Source: Pseudomonas sp. Bout1
GTDB lineage: Bacteria; Pseudomonadota; Gammaproteobacteria; Pseudomonadales; Pseudomonadaceae
Assembly: GCF_034314165.1 (NCBI RefSeq)
Contig: NZ_JAVIWK010000001.1
Location: 1,689,001-1,753,000, forward strand
Length of the DNA: 64,000 nucleotides
Direction of reading: 5' to 3'
Shown here: piece by piece, positions 7,718-15,811 of the stretch
Position numbering within the stretch: position 1 is the first letter of the stretch
Layout: every line of letters starts with the position of its first letter
Position numbers and translations under genes: made by a program
The notes under the pieces: model-generated
Database searches by the model: none
What the model saw: only the letters and a program-made list of their open reading frames with translations
What the model was told of the DNA's origin: nothing

Positions 7718-8227
7718 TTGCGCCGTGAGTTGAGCCAGTTGTTGCCGCGTTTATGGCGATACGGCCTGGTGCTGTCGCGACAAAAGCATGTGGCGGATGA
7801 CCTGGTGCAAGCCACCTGCGTGCGGGCGCTGGAGCGTGCTGGCCAGTTTGTGGCCGGCACGCGGCTGGACCGCTGGTTGCTGACGATCATGCATTCGATC
7901 TGGCTTAACGAATTGCGCTCGCAGCGCGTGCGGCAGGGACAGGGGTTTGTCGATGCGGAGCAGGAACTGTCCTTCGATGGTGAAACCCTGGCTCAGGATC
8001 AGGTACTGGCCGCTCAAGTGATCAAACGCGTGAATGCACTGCCCGAAGCCCAGCGAGAGACTGTTTTCCTGGCCTATGTCGAAGGGCTTTCATACAAGGA
8101 AATTGCCGAGGTCCTGCATATCCCGGTGGGAACGGTGATGAGCCGGCTAGCCGCTGCGCGCGTGAAGCTGGCCGACACTGCCCACTCAAGCGGCCTGTTG
8201 GACAAATCGAGCGGAGAACGACGATGA
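7718..8227 (+). CDS. ECF-type RNA polymerase sigma factor
   Basis: About 169 residues with the two ECF domains. Region 2 is around KHVADDLVQATCVRALERAGQF, with the -10 contacting WLLTIMHSIWLNELR following. Region 4 is LPEAQRETVFLAYVEGLSYKEIAEVLHIPVGTVMSRL, a clear -35-binding helix-turn-helix. The start is uncertain. The first usable codon in frame is TTG at 7718, which has no good ribosome-binding site. A better site (GGGAGA at 7689-7694) would serve an ATC at 7700, and a stop lies in frame at 7676. The gene overlaps the next one by 4 bases, so sigma and anti-sigma are translationally coupled. Its target promoters are not evident. Confidence 0.88.
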   Translation: MRRELSQLLPRLWRYGLVLSRQKHVADDLVQATCVRALERAGQFVAGTRLDRWLLTIMHSIWLNELRSQRVRQGQGFVDAEQELSFDGETLAQDQVLAAQVIKRVNALPEAQRETVFLAYVEGLSYKEIAEVLHIPVGTVMSRLAAARVKLADTAHSSGLLDKSSGERR

Positions 8228-8990
8228 CGCAAAATACCCCACCGTCGGATGAACTGCTGGTGGCTTATCTGGACGGAGAACTGGACCCTGAGCAGCGCCA
8301 GCGTATCGATAACCTGCTGGGGATCGATCCCGCCGTGACGGCTCGCGTGGAGTACTTCAAGCGCGGTGACTTGCCGTGCAAGGCGGCGTTCGATTCGGTT
8401 CTCGATCAAGCCCCCCTCGAGCGTTTGCAACTGATGCTCGATGCCTTGCCGCCAGCACAAGCCCCGACCTTGAGTCGACGCAGGTTTCTTGCGGTTGCGG
8501 CGAGTTTTGCGGTGGCCGGTGTGGTCGCCGACCGCCTGTTCATGATGTGGCCCCGACCTGAACCCGGTTCGGGCTGGCGTGCCTCGGTCGCCGAATACAT
8601 GGCGTTGTATACGCCCCAGACCTTGGAAAATTTAAGCACCGAGCCTGAGTCGCATACCGCGCAACTGAGTTCGGTAGGGCGCCAACTTGGCCTGTCGTTG
8701 AGCCTGGAGGCAATCAGCCTGCCGGGCGCCGAGTTCAGGCGCGCACAAATCCTCGATTACGATGGCGTGCTGATCGGCCAGTTGACCTACCTCGACCCAC
8801 GCCATGGCCCGTTGGCGCTGTGCATCACGGCGGCGAAAAAGGTGCCATGGCCATGGCCAACGAACAGCGCCGTGGCCTGAACGTGGTGTATTGGTCCAAT
8901 CCGTCCCATGCCTTCATGTTGATCGGCACAAACCCGTTCGAGGATTTGCAGATCATGGCGCGCAGTGCCGAGAAAGCGCTGCCCGCATAG
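8224..8990 (+). pseudogene. Anti-sigma factor with a one-base frameshift
   Basis: Partner of the ECF sigma factor. The N-terminal cytoplasmic part (DELLVAYLDGELDPEQRQRID) is the usual sigma-binding domain. Around residue 90 a twin-arginine-like SRRRFLA precedes a hydrophobic segment, so the rest is exported. In the sequence as given, the frame ends at 8880 after an abnormal PWPWPTNSAVA tail. A shift of -1 at the A5 run (8836-8840) restores a long natural C terminus (GAMAMANEQRRGLNVVYW... to LPA, stop at 8990) and a protein of about 255 residues. This is best explained by contraction of an A6 tract to A5. It could be a true mutation, a phase-variable tract or a sequencing error. If real, about 36 C-terminal residues are replaced. 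Confidence 0.8.
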
Positions 8991-9094
8991 TCAGCGAAAT
9001 GGAATAAACCAAGCCCCTCGACTGTTCACCAATGTACTTGTCCGAATCTGGCGTCATGTTGGTTCGGGTTTATCGATTGGTGAGGGAGAGGCCT

Positions 9095-9709
9095 ATGCTG
9101 GTTTACCGAGACACACTCACAGAAGCGCTTCCTCTTCGTGAGCGCCCCGGGGCGATTGGCTTGGTACTGAGCCTTGAAGGCGCGCGGTACTATGTGTTCA
9201 TCAGCCGACAATCGCGCGAGCAAGTTGCCAATAGCGCGGTGGGCAGTAAGTTGAAACTGCATGCGCAGCTGTTGAAGAGGACGCTGACCGCGGATCAGCA
9301 CCAGGAAAAGTACCGGTCGATGTTACCGGTCGCGCAGGACCTGGTGGCGCAGCGCCAGGTCGACGTCGAGAGCCGCCACGCAGAAGAGTTATTGATCGAG
9401 CACTTTGACGAATGCGTGCAAAACTTCGTCAGCCTGCGCGGTCGACCGCCGGCCAAAGCCGAGGTATTCCTGTCCCACTGTCCCTGCCAGTCGAAGGACC
9501 CGGGAGCCAGCCCGGCGCGCATGCTGGCGGGCTCGTTCTACGAGGCTACCTGCAAGGCCAAGCTGATGAAGTTTTGCACCACGGGCACTCGGGCTGCTAT
9601 CTCGTGGAAGGTCTACTACCAATTTGACATTGGCTCCTCAAAGCTCGAAATCAACGAGAACCTCAACAACCTGACGATGTGCAAGCAACCGGCGTTTATT
9701 AATACGTAG
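9095..9709 (+). CDS. Deaminase-like hypothetical protein (HAE...CPC)
   Basis: A 204-residue protein without signal peptide; the start at 9095 follows GAGGGAGAGG, while an in-frame upstream codon at 9032 lacks a site. Residues 20-60 look like the opening strands and helix of a small alpha/beta fold. The notable feature is H95-A-E97, followed by VFLSHCPC (C129, C131) with SKDP just after, then C153 and C161 in YEATCKAKLMKFC. A His-x-Glu, then a Pro-Cys element and a later Cys is the zinc and catalytic pattern of the cytidine-deaminase superfamily, including bacterial toxin deaminases. The spacing to the second Cys is longer than PCxxC, so the assignment is tentative. No immunity gene or secretion partner is adjacent; it ends 11 bases inside the convergent AraC gene. 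Confidence 0.6.
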   Translation: MLVYRDTLTEALPLRERPGAIGLVLSLEGARYYVFISRQSREQVANSAVGSKLKLHAQLLKRTLTADQHQEKYRSMLPVAQDLVAQRQVDVESRHAEELLIEHFDECVQNFVSLRGRPPAKAEVFLSHCPCQSKDPGASPARMLAGSFYEATCKAKLMKFCTTGTRAAISWKVYYQFDIGSSKLEINENLNNLTMCKQPAFINT

Positions 9710-10721
9710 GGGCTTGTAGCGCCCGCCACCGAGCCGGCGTCGTGCCTTCCCAGGAGCGAAACGCGCGGTAAAACGAGTTGGTGTCTTCATAACCGACCAG
9801 GCAGGCGATCTCGTCGATTTCAATCGTCGGCTCGGCGAGCAGATGGCGCACCACCTCCTGGCGGGTCTCCAGCATCAGTTGCCGAAAGCTGGTGCCGGCC
9901 TCGGTAATGCGCCGCTGCAACGTGCGCTCGCTCATGCCCAACTCGCGCGCAACCTCGGCCATCTCCGGTCGGCCACTGGCCAGAATACGCTTGAGGGTGA
10001 TCTTCACCCGAAGGCTGATGCTGGCCGGTGCCGATGCCTCGGCAAGCGCCGCCACCAGGCCGGGGTTGAGCATTTCCAGCATTTGCGGGTTGTATCCCGG
10101 AAACGGCCGGTCCAGGTCCGCGGCATCCAGCACCAGCGCATTACGCTCGGCACCAAAGCGCACCGGGCAGCCGAAAAACTCGGCCAGTGCACGGCTGCCG
10201 TCATCCGGGCGCGCCAGTTCGACCTTCAGGGGAATAACCTGGGCGCGAGAACCCCGCCGTCCCAATTCAACAAACGTGGCAAACGCGGCGTCCACCAACA
10301 GCGCGGGTGGCGGCTCAGGCGTGTGCAACCAGTCGATGGTCACCGTGCAGCTGCGGCCTTCTTCGCAAACCAGCAGGCGCTCAGGCGTGCACAGTTGCTT
10401 GAAGCGGGCGAGGCGGTGCAGGCCATCGCGATAATCCCGCGCAATAAAGGCGGCAAAGCTCGACGGCGGAAGGGCGGTGCTATCCAGTCGTGTCACCAAC
10501 TCGATCCCGACAGCCGGGTCAGGATTAAGCGCCCGCACCGCCTCCCACAAGCGAAAGAACTCGAGGGTCGTCACCTGCCGCCGGTCGCGCCGCTCGCGAA
10601 TATGCAGGGTCATGGGCAAGCGCGCCTGACGCAACACCAACGGTGGCTCCAGCCCGACGCTCTTCAGCGCGTGCCAGAACACATCCGGTATGTTGAAACG
10701 GGCTTGGGTCGCGTCAGGCAT
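9699..10721 (-). CDS. AraC-family regulator with arabinose-binding-type N-terminal domain
   Basis: A 340-residue regulator. Residues about 20-210 form the ligand-sensing region common to OruR/ArgR-like AraC proteins of pseudomonads (QARLPMTLHIRERRDRRQV near the start). Residues about 235-335 hold the two helix-turn-helix units (PEMAEVARELGMSERTLQRRI and IDEIACLVGYEDTNSFYRAFRSWEGTTP). It lies 20 bases downstream of an SDR gene on the same strand, so the two are probably one transcript and the SDR may be its target. Its ligand cannot be told from sequence. It overlaps the 3' end of the convergent deaminase-like gene by 11 bases. Confidence 0.85.
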   Translation of the reverse strand: MPDATQARFNIPDVFWHALKSVGLEPPLVLRQARLPMTLHIRERRDRRQVTTLEFFRLWEAVRALNPDPAVGIELVTRLDSTALPPSSFAAFIARDYRDGLHRLARFKQLCTPERLLVCEEGRSCTVTIDWLHTPEPPPALLVDAAFATFVELGRRGSRAQVIPLKVELARPDDGSRALAEFFGCPVRFGAERNALVLDAADLDRPFPGYNPQMLEMLNPGLVAALAEASAPASISLRVKITLKRILASGRPEMAEVARELGMSERTLQRRITEAGTSFRQLMLETRQEVVRHLLAEPTIEIDEIACLVGYEDTNSFYRAFRSWEGTTPARWRALQAPTY

Positions 10722-10741
10722 GCCGCACCTTTATTGTGAAA

Positions 10742-11563
10742 TTAATCCGAGGCCGACACGCTGAGGTCATGCCACTTTTTATCGGACTCGGCCAGGTCTG
10801 CCGCTGCCCGGGCAGCGTATTGCACCGCATCGCTGCCGATCAGCAGGCGTAGCGGGGCGTCTTTGCTCAACGCCAGCTCAAGCACGATCTCGGCAACCCG
10901 GTCCGGGCCGGTCGGCAGGATACCGGGTGAGTTGAGCAGTTCAACCAGCGCGCCGACCGTTTGCTGGTAAGGCTCACTGATGGCTGGAATCGTCATGGAA
11001 CTGCCCGACCAGTCAGTACGCATGCCACCCGGCTCCAGCACCGTCACTTGAATCCCCAAGGGCCGCACTTCCTGCGCGAGCACCGTCGAGAACCCACCGA
11101 CCGCCCATTTCGCGCTTTGGTACGCGGCTAAACCGGCCATGCCGATGCGACCGCCCAACGACGACACCTGGAAAATATGGCCACTGCCCTGGGCGCGCAA
11201 CACCGGCACCACCGCCTTGCTGACATGCACCACACCATAGAAGTTGGTGTCGATCTGCGCTGCAAAATCCTCCAGGGTCACATCTTCCACCGAAGCCAGG
11301 TCACCGTAGCCGGCGTTATTGACCACCACATCCAGGCGACCAAAATGCTTCACCGCAGCGTCCACCGCTTCCAGCACCTGCGGGTTGTTGGTGACATCCA
11401 GCGCGACGGGATAAACCGCATCACCGTACTCGGCCACCAGGTCATCCAACTGCTTGGGGTTGCGCGCGGTGGCGACCACACGATCACCGGCGCGCAGGGC
11501 GGCTACGGTAATCGAGCGACCGAGGCCACGGGAACTGCCGGTGATAAACCAGATTTTGGACAT
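10742..11563 (-). CDS. Short-chain dehydrogenase/reductase
   Basis: A classical SDR of 273 residues. The nucleotide-binding motif TGSSRGLG is at residues 8-15, NNAG at 82-85, catalytic Ser at about 134, and Tyr148-xxx-Lys152. Residue R12 and the ATARN segment at 31-35 favour NADP(H). The family includes many reductases of carbonyls of unknown identity, often annotated as oxidoreductases with an SDR fold. It is the first gene of a probable two-gene unit with the AraC regulator directly downstream. No substrate can be named. Confidence 0.85.
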   Translation of the reverse strand: MSKIWFITGSSRGLGRSITVAALRAGDRVVATARNPKQLDDLVAEYGDAVYPVALDVTNNPQVLEAVDAAVKHFGRLDVVVNNAGYGDLASVEDVTLEDFAAQIDTNFYGVVHVSKAVVPVLRAQGSGHIFQVSSLGGRIGMAGLAAYQSAKWAVGGFSTVLAQEVRPLGIQVTVLEPGGMRTDWSGSSMTIPAISEPYQQTVGALVELLNSPGILPTGPDRVAEIVLELALSKDAPLRLLIGSDAVQYAARAAADLAESDKKWHDLSVSASD

Positions 11564-11980
11564 TCGAACACCTCTTCGTTTGGGACAGCGGGAGCAACCT
11601 GTGAACGAATGATGGTCGACGGGTCCTTTTCATACACTAGCAAGAGGGCGCCAAGTGACTTGCAAATTACGCCATTTCAGTGATGCCCGTAGTCTGATTC
11701 TTAAGCTGGCAACGCAGGGTTGCGCTGCCTGAGGCGCGGCGGTAACCTTCGCCCCGTCGCCCTCATGGCGACCGGTTTTGACAGGCCGATTTACAGGTGT
11801 ACAACCACCATATGCTTACAGGCTGTTCTAGCTGTGACGTCGTTCTATGGCGGCTGTACGTGGGGCATCTTCGGGTGCGCCGGGTCCTGTATACCGGTCT
11901 GTCAACCCGCGTACAGCTGCCACCCAATCCTGTTTGACAGCAGGGGAATGGCAGCTCCTATTACATACAGGAGCTACACC
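11564..11980. other. Intergenic region upstream of the SDR and DUF6124 genes
   Basis: About 417 bases between divergent genes. An open frame starting at 11720 runs into the DUF6124 gene, but its first 87 codons lack coding character. Before the DUF6124 gene, TTGACA (11934-11939) and CTATTA (11958-11963) lie 18 bases apart, but very near the start codon. Another TTGACA is at 11778. Several ACAGG words recur. Nothing else recognisable. Confidence 0.4.
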
Positions 11981-12364
11981 ATGAAAAAAATCACCCCCAA
12001 TCCCCCTGATTCCTTCGGCGCTCGCGCGCACAACAAGCTCACTGACGGAAAAATGTCCGACGCGGCGCAAAGAGCGCTCGATTATTACCTGAGTAAACCA
12101 GCGCCCGAGTCGGCTGAAACCGACGAGCGCCCACCACGCAAAATCTTCCGCGTAGGTGCGGATGTAGGCACAGAAGAAGCACTGGCCAACGCCACCGAAA
12201 TCCTGTCGTCAGCGTTGGAAACGGCCTACCGCTGCGCCGATGGTCAAGACAGCATTCACTACCGATTGACCATGGGGCTGGCCCAGTTGATCGAGAATGC
12301 TCAGGCGTTGGTAGACTCGGTTCTCGACCGCCAATTTTCAGCTGACCAACCCTGCAACCTGTGA
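11981..12364 (+). CDS. DUF6124 family protein
   Basis: A 127-residue cytoplasmic protein of a small Pseudomonas-specific family (formerly grouped with DUF3077). Family features are the N-terminal KKITPNPPDS, an Asp/Ala-rich helix with AAQRALDYYL at about residues 28-37, a disordered middle, a FRVGADVGTEEALANATEILSSA helix, and a C-terminal helix ending in VDSVLDRQ. The start has AGGAG nine bases upstream. Paralogues are commonly present in several copies in pseudomonads, and no function is known. A strong terminator follows directly. Confidence 0.8.
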   Translation: MKKITPNPPDSFGARAHNKLTDGKMSDAAQRALDYYLSKPAPESAETDERPPRKIFRVGADVGTEEALANATEILSSALETAYRCADGQDSIHYRLTMGLAQLIENAQALVDSVLDRQFSADQPCNL

Positions 12365-12372
12365 TCGACTGC

Positions 12373-12410
12373 AAAGCCCGCTGTAGCTAAAAGCCAGCGG
12401 GCTTTTTTTT
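12373..12410 (+). terminator. Rho-independent terminator of the DUF6124 gene
   Basis: AAAGCCCGCTG and its exact complement, an 11-base loop, then a run of eight T. Begins 9 bases after the stop codon. Confidence 0.9.
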
Positions 12411-12470
12411 GGAAGATGTATATCTGCCAACTTCACTGGCGCCATGAGCTGGCGCGGTTGGCGGTGTCGC

Positions 12471-13397
12471 TCAATGAGGCGGCGCGGTTTCAGCTGCAAC
12501 GCGTTTTTCCAGTGCCAGGGATGGCACCAATTCCAGGATACGGTCACGACCCCCTTCGGCCACCAGGTATGTTCCCTTCGTCGTACGCACAATCGACTGT
12601 GGCGCCTTCAGGAAAGACAGAATCGTCTGCTGGCGCCCCTGCTTGTCGATCAGCAACAAACGTGCACGGTGTGTGGAATCCTCGTTGATCCATAACCCGC
12701 GTTCATCGCACATCAGGAAGGTGGGTTTATTCAATTGGCTCAGTACCACTGGATCGCTACCGTCCTCGGTCAATTCGCGGACCACGCCCTTCTTCTTTTC
12801 CGTGTAGAGCATGCGCCCATCGGTGCAGCGAACGATCGACTCGCCTTCGCTGAGTTGGTCACGCACTACGCCCAGTGTTTTATCACTCCAGCGATAGCGC
12901 AGGATCCGGGCACCGACCTTGCGGTCTTCGATGGCGTAGAGGAACTCGCCGTCGTCCCACAGCCCTTGCACGCTGTCGCCCTTGAACAGCTCGGTGACGA
13001 CGCCGTCCTTGAGGAAACTGACCGGCGCGCCATCCACTTCCTGGCTGAACACCCAACCGCCCTGAGTGGCGACCATTCCATCCGGCTTGGATAGATTTCC
13101 TACAACCAGTTCGCGTTTTCCGTCGGGCAAAATACGCACGATACTGCCAAGCCCGTTGCTCAATTCCTGGCTGACCATCAGCGAACCGTCGAGCATCGGC
13201 ATCAGTGATGCGGCCTTTGCTACGTCGCGGTGAACGACATGAACACTCCAGTCATCGGCGGCGCTGACCGGGTAGAAGCTTTGCCACGCGAAGAAGCCCA
13301 GAGCTGCAAAGCAGAGTGACCCCACGAGCCACAATCCCGGTCGAAACACGCGGTAGAAAGGTGCGGGGCAGAAAGTCCTTTTTATTGTTTTATCCAT
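12471..13397 (-). CDS. Membrane-anchored beta-propeller-like protein
   Basis: A 308-residue protein. Residues about 19-40 form one hydrophobic helix (GLWLVGSLCFAALGFFAW), so it is inner-membrane anchored with a periplasmic body. The rest has repeating units of about 40-45 residues with patterns such as DGSLMVSQE, DGKRELVVGNLSKPDGM, KDGVVTELFKGD and DGRMLYTEKKKGVV, as in SMP-30/NHL-type propellers. No metal-site pattern for a lactonase is clear. No operon partner: the nearest gene on its strand is the ParD-like antitoxin 84 bases upstream. Function unknown. Confidence 0.6.
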   Translation of the reverse strand: MDKTIKRTFCPAPFYRVFRPGLWLVGSLCFAALGFFAWQSFYPVSAADDWSVHVVHRDVAKAASLMPMLDGSLMVSQELSNGLGSIVRILPDGKRELVVGNLSKPDGMVATQGGWVFSQEVDGAPVSFLKDGVVTELFKGDSVQGLWDDGEFLYAIEDRKVGARILRYRWSDKTLGVVRDQLSEGESIVRCTDGRMLYTEKKKGVVRELTEDGSDPVVLSQLNKPTFLMCDERGLWINEDSTHRARLLLIDKQGRQQTILSFLKAPQSIVRTTKGTYLVAEGGRDRILELVPSLALEKRVAAETAPPH

Positions 13398-13481
13398 TGA
13401 TTGAGTTACCGGTAGCTATTCGTGAATAGAACGATTTGAACTGAAGTTAATCGTTGTCCTCGTCCTGCAAGAGGGCTGCGG

Positions 13482-13763
13482 TCACGACTTACGGTTGCCT
13501 TTCTGTTGGCGTTTGGCTGCCATGTGTTCGCGGACCTGGGCGGCAGACAGCGCGCTGTCTGGATCGGCCTTGAGGGCGACGGCTGCTGGAATCACTTGAT
13601 CCCGAAGCCAGTTTTCCATTGCGCGGTCACGTGCCAGCAAGATTCGCAGCCCGTCGCGTATGACTTCACTTTCACTGGCATATTCGCCAGTGCTCACTTT
13701 GGCTTTGACGAGTGCGGCCATCTCAATCGGCAAGGTGATGCTCATTTGCTGGGTTGAGCGCAT
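13482..13763 (-). CDS. ParD-like ribbon-helix-helix antitoxin, orphan
   Basis: A 93-residue protein. Residues about 6-50 form a ribbon-helix-helix domain of the ParD/CopG kind (MSITLPIEMAALVKAKVSTGEYASESEVIRDGLRIL). The C-terminal half is the flexible toxin-binding tail with AMENWLRDQVIPAAVALKADP. Start at 13763; M7 at 13745 is the alternative, and the upstream open frame is noncoding. The usual gene order puts parE immediately downstream, but only 84 bases separate this stop from the next gene and no RelE/ParE-like sequence is present. It is therefore an orphan antitoxin or regulator. A perfect palindrome 23 bases upstream suggests it still controls its own expression. Confidence 0.8.
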   Translation of the reverse strand: MRSTQQMSITLPIEMAALVKAKVSTGEYASESEVIRDGLRILLARDRAMENWLRDQVIPAAVALKADPDSALSAAQVREHMAAKRQQKGNRKS

Positions 13764-13785
13764 GGTAGCGTCCGCTTTTGCTGGG

Positions 13786-13800
13786 TAGGATTTAATCCTA
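13786..13800. promoter_or_regulatory. Palindromic operator candidate of the ParD-like gene
   Basis: TAGGATT-T-AATCCTA, a perfect 7-base inverted repeat, 23 bases before the start codon at 13763. Ribbon-helix-helix antitoxins bind short palindromes in this position. Confidence 0.55.
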
Positions 13801-14110
13801 CTCAACGCTGGGCGTGTTGCAATCGGTAAGTGACCAGTGTGAGTCGCTAGAGTCTCCTGAACTGACCAGCGTGCTGTCTGTTTCGTGCAGATACCGATGG
13901 GGTAATCCATCGTCAAAGACTTTTCCAAAGTGGGCCTAAAAAATGAGAGCTGGATTTGAGGCTGTCAGTATTGACGCTTTTCAGACGTCTCGTTCCCAAC
14001 CCACGCAAATTCCCTGCTGATATGTATGACCGCATATTTTCCGTAGGGTTATTGGCTGATCCCGAGTATGTGGGCCGCGCCAATAGCATCCCGCCAGCCC
14101 CCATACGATA

Positions 14111-15049
14111 ATGGCCGCCACATCTGCTCAACCAACGGCTGCCCTCGTGATCATCAACTTCGACCTCAACGACCTTCAAGCCTTCCGCGCCGTCGTAGAC
14201 AAGGGCAGTTTCCGTGCGGCGGCCGAAGCCATTCGTATCTCCCAGCCGGCCCTCAGCCGGCGTATCGAAAAGCTCGAATCCGCCCTCGACGTCAAACTCT
14301 TCGAGCGCACCACGCGCCGGGTCAGCCTGACCATGGTCGGCCGCGCGTTCCTGCCGCAAGTCGAGCGCATGCTCGATGACCTGGACATCGCCCTGATGGG
14401 CATCAGCAATGTGGCCTCCACCCGCATGGGCAACGTCACCATCGCCTGTGTGCCGTCTACGGCGTACTACTTCATGCCTCACGTGATCTCCGAATTCCAC
14501 AAGCTCTATCCGAAGATTCGTTTGCGGGTGTTGGACGCGAGTGCGGGCGAGGTGTGTGCGGCGGTGGAAAGTGGCGAGGCAGATTTTGGCGTGAGCTTCA
14601 GCGGTAGCCTGGCAGACGGCGTGGAGTTCGAGCTGTTGTTGCAAGAGCGTTATGTGCTGGCCTGTCGCCGTGAGCATCCGCTGGCAGACCGGGCCAGTGT
14701 GACGTGGGCCGAGGCGTACGAGCACGACTACATCACCGTGGACAAGACCTCGGGCAATCGCTTTTTGCTCGATCAGGCCCTGCGCGGGGTGCGGGTTAAG
14801 AAGCAAAGCATCTGTGAAACCCATCACGTGACCACGATGATCGGGCTGGTGGAGGCGGGGCTCGGGGTGGCGATGGTGCCGTCGATTGCGATGCCGGGCG
14901 GCAAGCACCCGATTCTGATGAGTGTGCCGTTGGTGGAGCCGGAAGTGGTGCGCAACGTGGGGTTGATCAAGCGCCGCGGGCGTACGTTGACGCCGGCGGC
15001 ACTGGAGTTGGAGCGGTTGACGCGTGAGATGCCGTTCCGGTCAGTGTGA
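14111..15049 (+). CDS. LysR-family transcriptional regulator
   Basis: 312 residues from the ATG at 14111; a GTG at 14147 (just before INFDLNDLQ) is an alternative, and neither has a strong ribosome-binding site. The N-terminal winged helix-turn-helix spans about residues 17-75 (DLQAFRAVVDKGSFRAAAE, then ISQPALSRRIEKLESAL). The effector domain follows from about 105. It is convergent with the ModA-like gene, overlapping it by 9 bases, and that gene precedes nothing else on its strand except through the MFS gene. The regulator is therefore the likely controller of that transport pair. Inverted TATTGGC/GCCAATA words lie upstream at 14050-14085. Confidence 0.88.
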   Translation: MAATSAQPTAALVIINFDLNDLQAFRAVVDKGSFRAAAEAIRISQPALSRRIEKLESALDVKLFERTTRRVSLTMVGRAFLPQVERMLDDLDIALMGISNVASTRMGNVTIACVPSTAYYFMPHVISEFHKLYPKIRLRVLDASAGEVCAAVESGEADFGVSFSGSLADGVEFELLLQERYVLACRREHPLADRASVTWAEAYEHDYITVDKTSGNRFLLDQALRGVRVKKQSICETHHVTTMIGLVEAGLGVAMVPSIAMPGGKHPILMSVPLVEPEVVRNVGLIKRRGRTLTPAALELERLTREMPFRSV

Positions 15050-15799
15050 GACCGAATCCAGGCCGGTGGCTTGCACTGCCGGTTGCGCCTGGGGCGAGGC
15101 GAGGAATTGCAGGAGCTTTTTCGCCTGCGCCGGGTGTTCTGCGTTTACCGGAATGCCGGCGGCAAAACGGGTGACGGACTGCACGTCTTCAGGGATCTTT
15201 CCGACGTAGTTCACGCCCGGAATCGGCAGCAATTCAGAGACCTGCTGTAAGCCCACTTCGTAGTCACCCTTGGCCACCTGCGAGGCCACCGGGATGCGTT
15301 CGATCATGGTGCCCCTGGACGGCATGCCGAGCTTCTTGAACAGTTCCTTTTCGACGTAGACGCCGCTGGCGCTGTCTGAATACGCCACGGATTTGGCCTT
15401 GGTCAGTACCGCCTTCAGGTCGGCATCGGTGGCGATAGAAGGTTTGGCCGCGCCTTCCTTGACCACCAGGCCGATGCGCGAGTCCGCCAGTTCAACGCGG
15501 GACGCCTTGTCGACCTTGCCTTGTTTGATCAGCTCGTCCAGGGCGTAGCCGACCATGATCACCACGTCGGCGTGTTCGCCACGGGCAAGGCGGTTGGGAA
15601 TCGCTTCCGGCGCCTTGCCCATGGAGGGGCCGAGGATGGTGTCGAGGGTATCGCCGCTCTGGGCGGCGTATTGCGCACCCAGCACCTTGTAGGCCGCGGT
15701 GAAACCGCCGGACGTCATGACCTTGAGCTCTTCAGCGTGGGCGACCATCGCCAGAGAACCCATCGCCATCGCCGCCAGTGTTTTCAACAGTGGGTTCAT
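15041..15799 (-). CDS. ModA-like periplasmic substrate-binding protein
   Basis: 252 residues with a signal peptide (MNPLLKTLAAMAMGSLAMVAHAEE, cleavage after AHA). The mature part has the ModA/extracellular-binding type II fold: ELKVMTSGGFTAAYKVLGAQY at the start, GPSMGKAPEAIPNRLARGEHADVVIM, SDSASGVYVEKELF, and IPGVNYVGKIP near the end. GAGGAG upstream supports the start. No modB or modC permease or ATPase is nearby. It lies 12 bases downstream of an MFS gene of the citrate type, so it probably binds an organic acid or has a non-transport sensing role rather than molybdate uptake. The ligand is inferred only from context. Confidence 0.8.
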   Translation of the reverse strand: MNPLLKTLAAMAMGSLAMVAHAEELKVMTSGGFTAAYKVLGAQYAAQSGDTLDTILGPSMGKAPEAIPNRLARGEHADVVIMVGYALDELIKQGKVDKASRVELADSRIGLVVKEGAAKPSIATDADLKAVLTKAKSVAYSDSASGVYVEKELFKKLGMPSRGTMIERIPVASQVAKGDYEVGLQQVSELLPIPGVNYVGKIPEDVQSVTRFAAGIPVNAEHPAQAKKLLQFLASPQAQPAVQATGLDSVSH

Positions 15800-15811
15800 C
15801 AGCGTGACTCC

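Noticed and set aside
8804..9007. 67-codon open frame overlapping the anti-sigma gene
   Set aside because: Not the frame that restores the anti-sigma C terminus; unrelated reading.
11720..11980. N-terminal extension of the DUF6124 gene
   Set aside because: The family starts at MKKITPNPPDS; AGGAG supports 11981, and the extension is Cys/Gly-rich noise.
13913..14908. Minus-strand open frame of 331 codons opposite the LysR gene
   Set aside because: Antisense shadow; the plus strand holds a full LysR protein.
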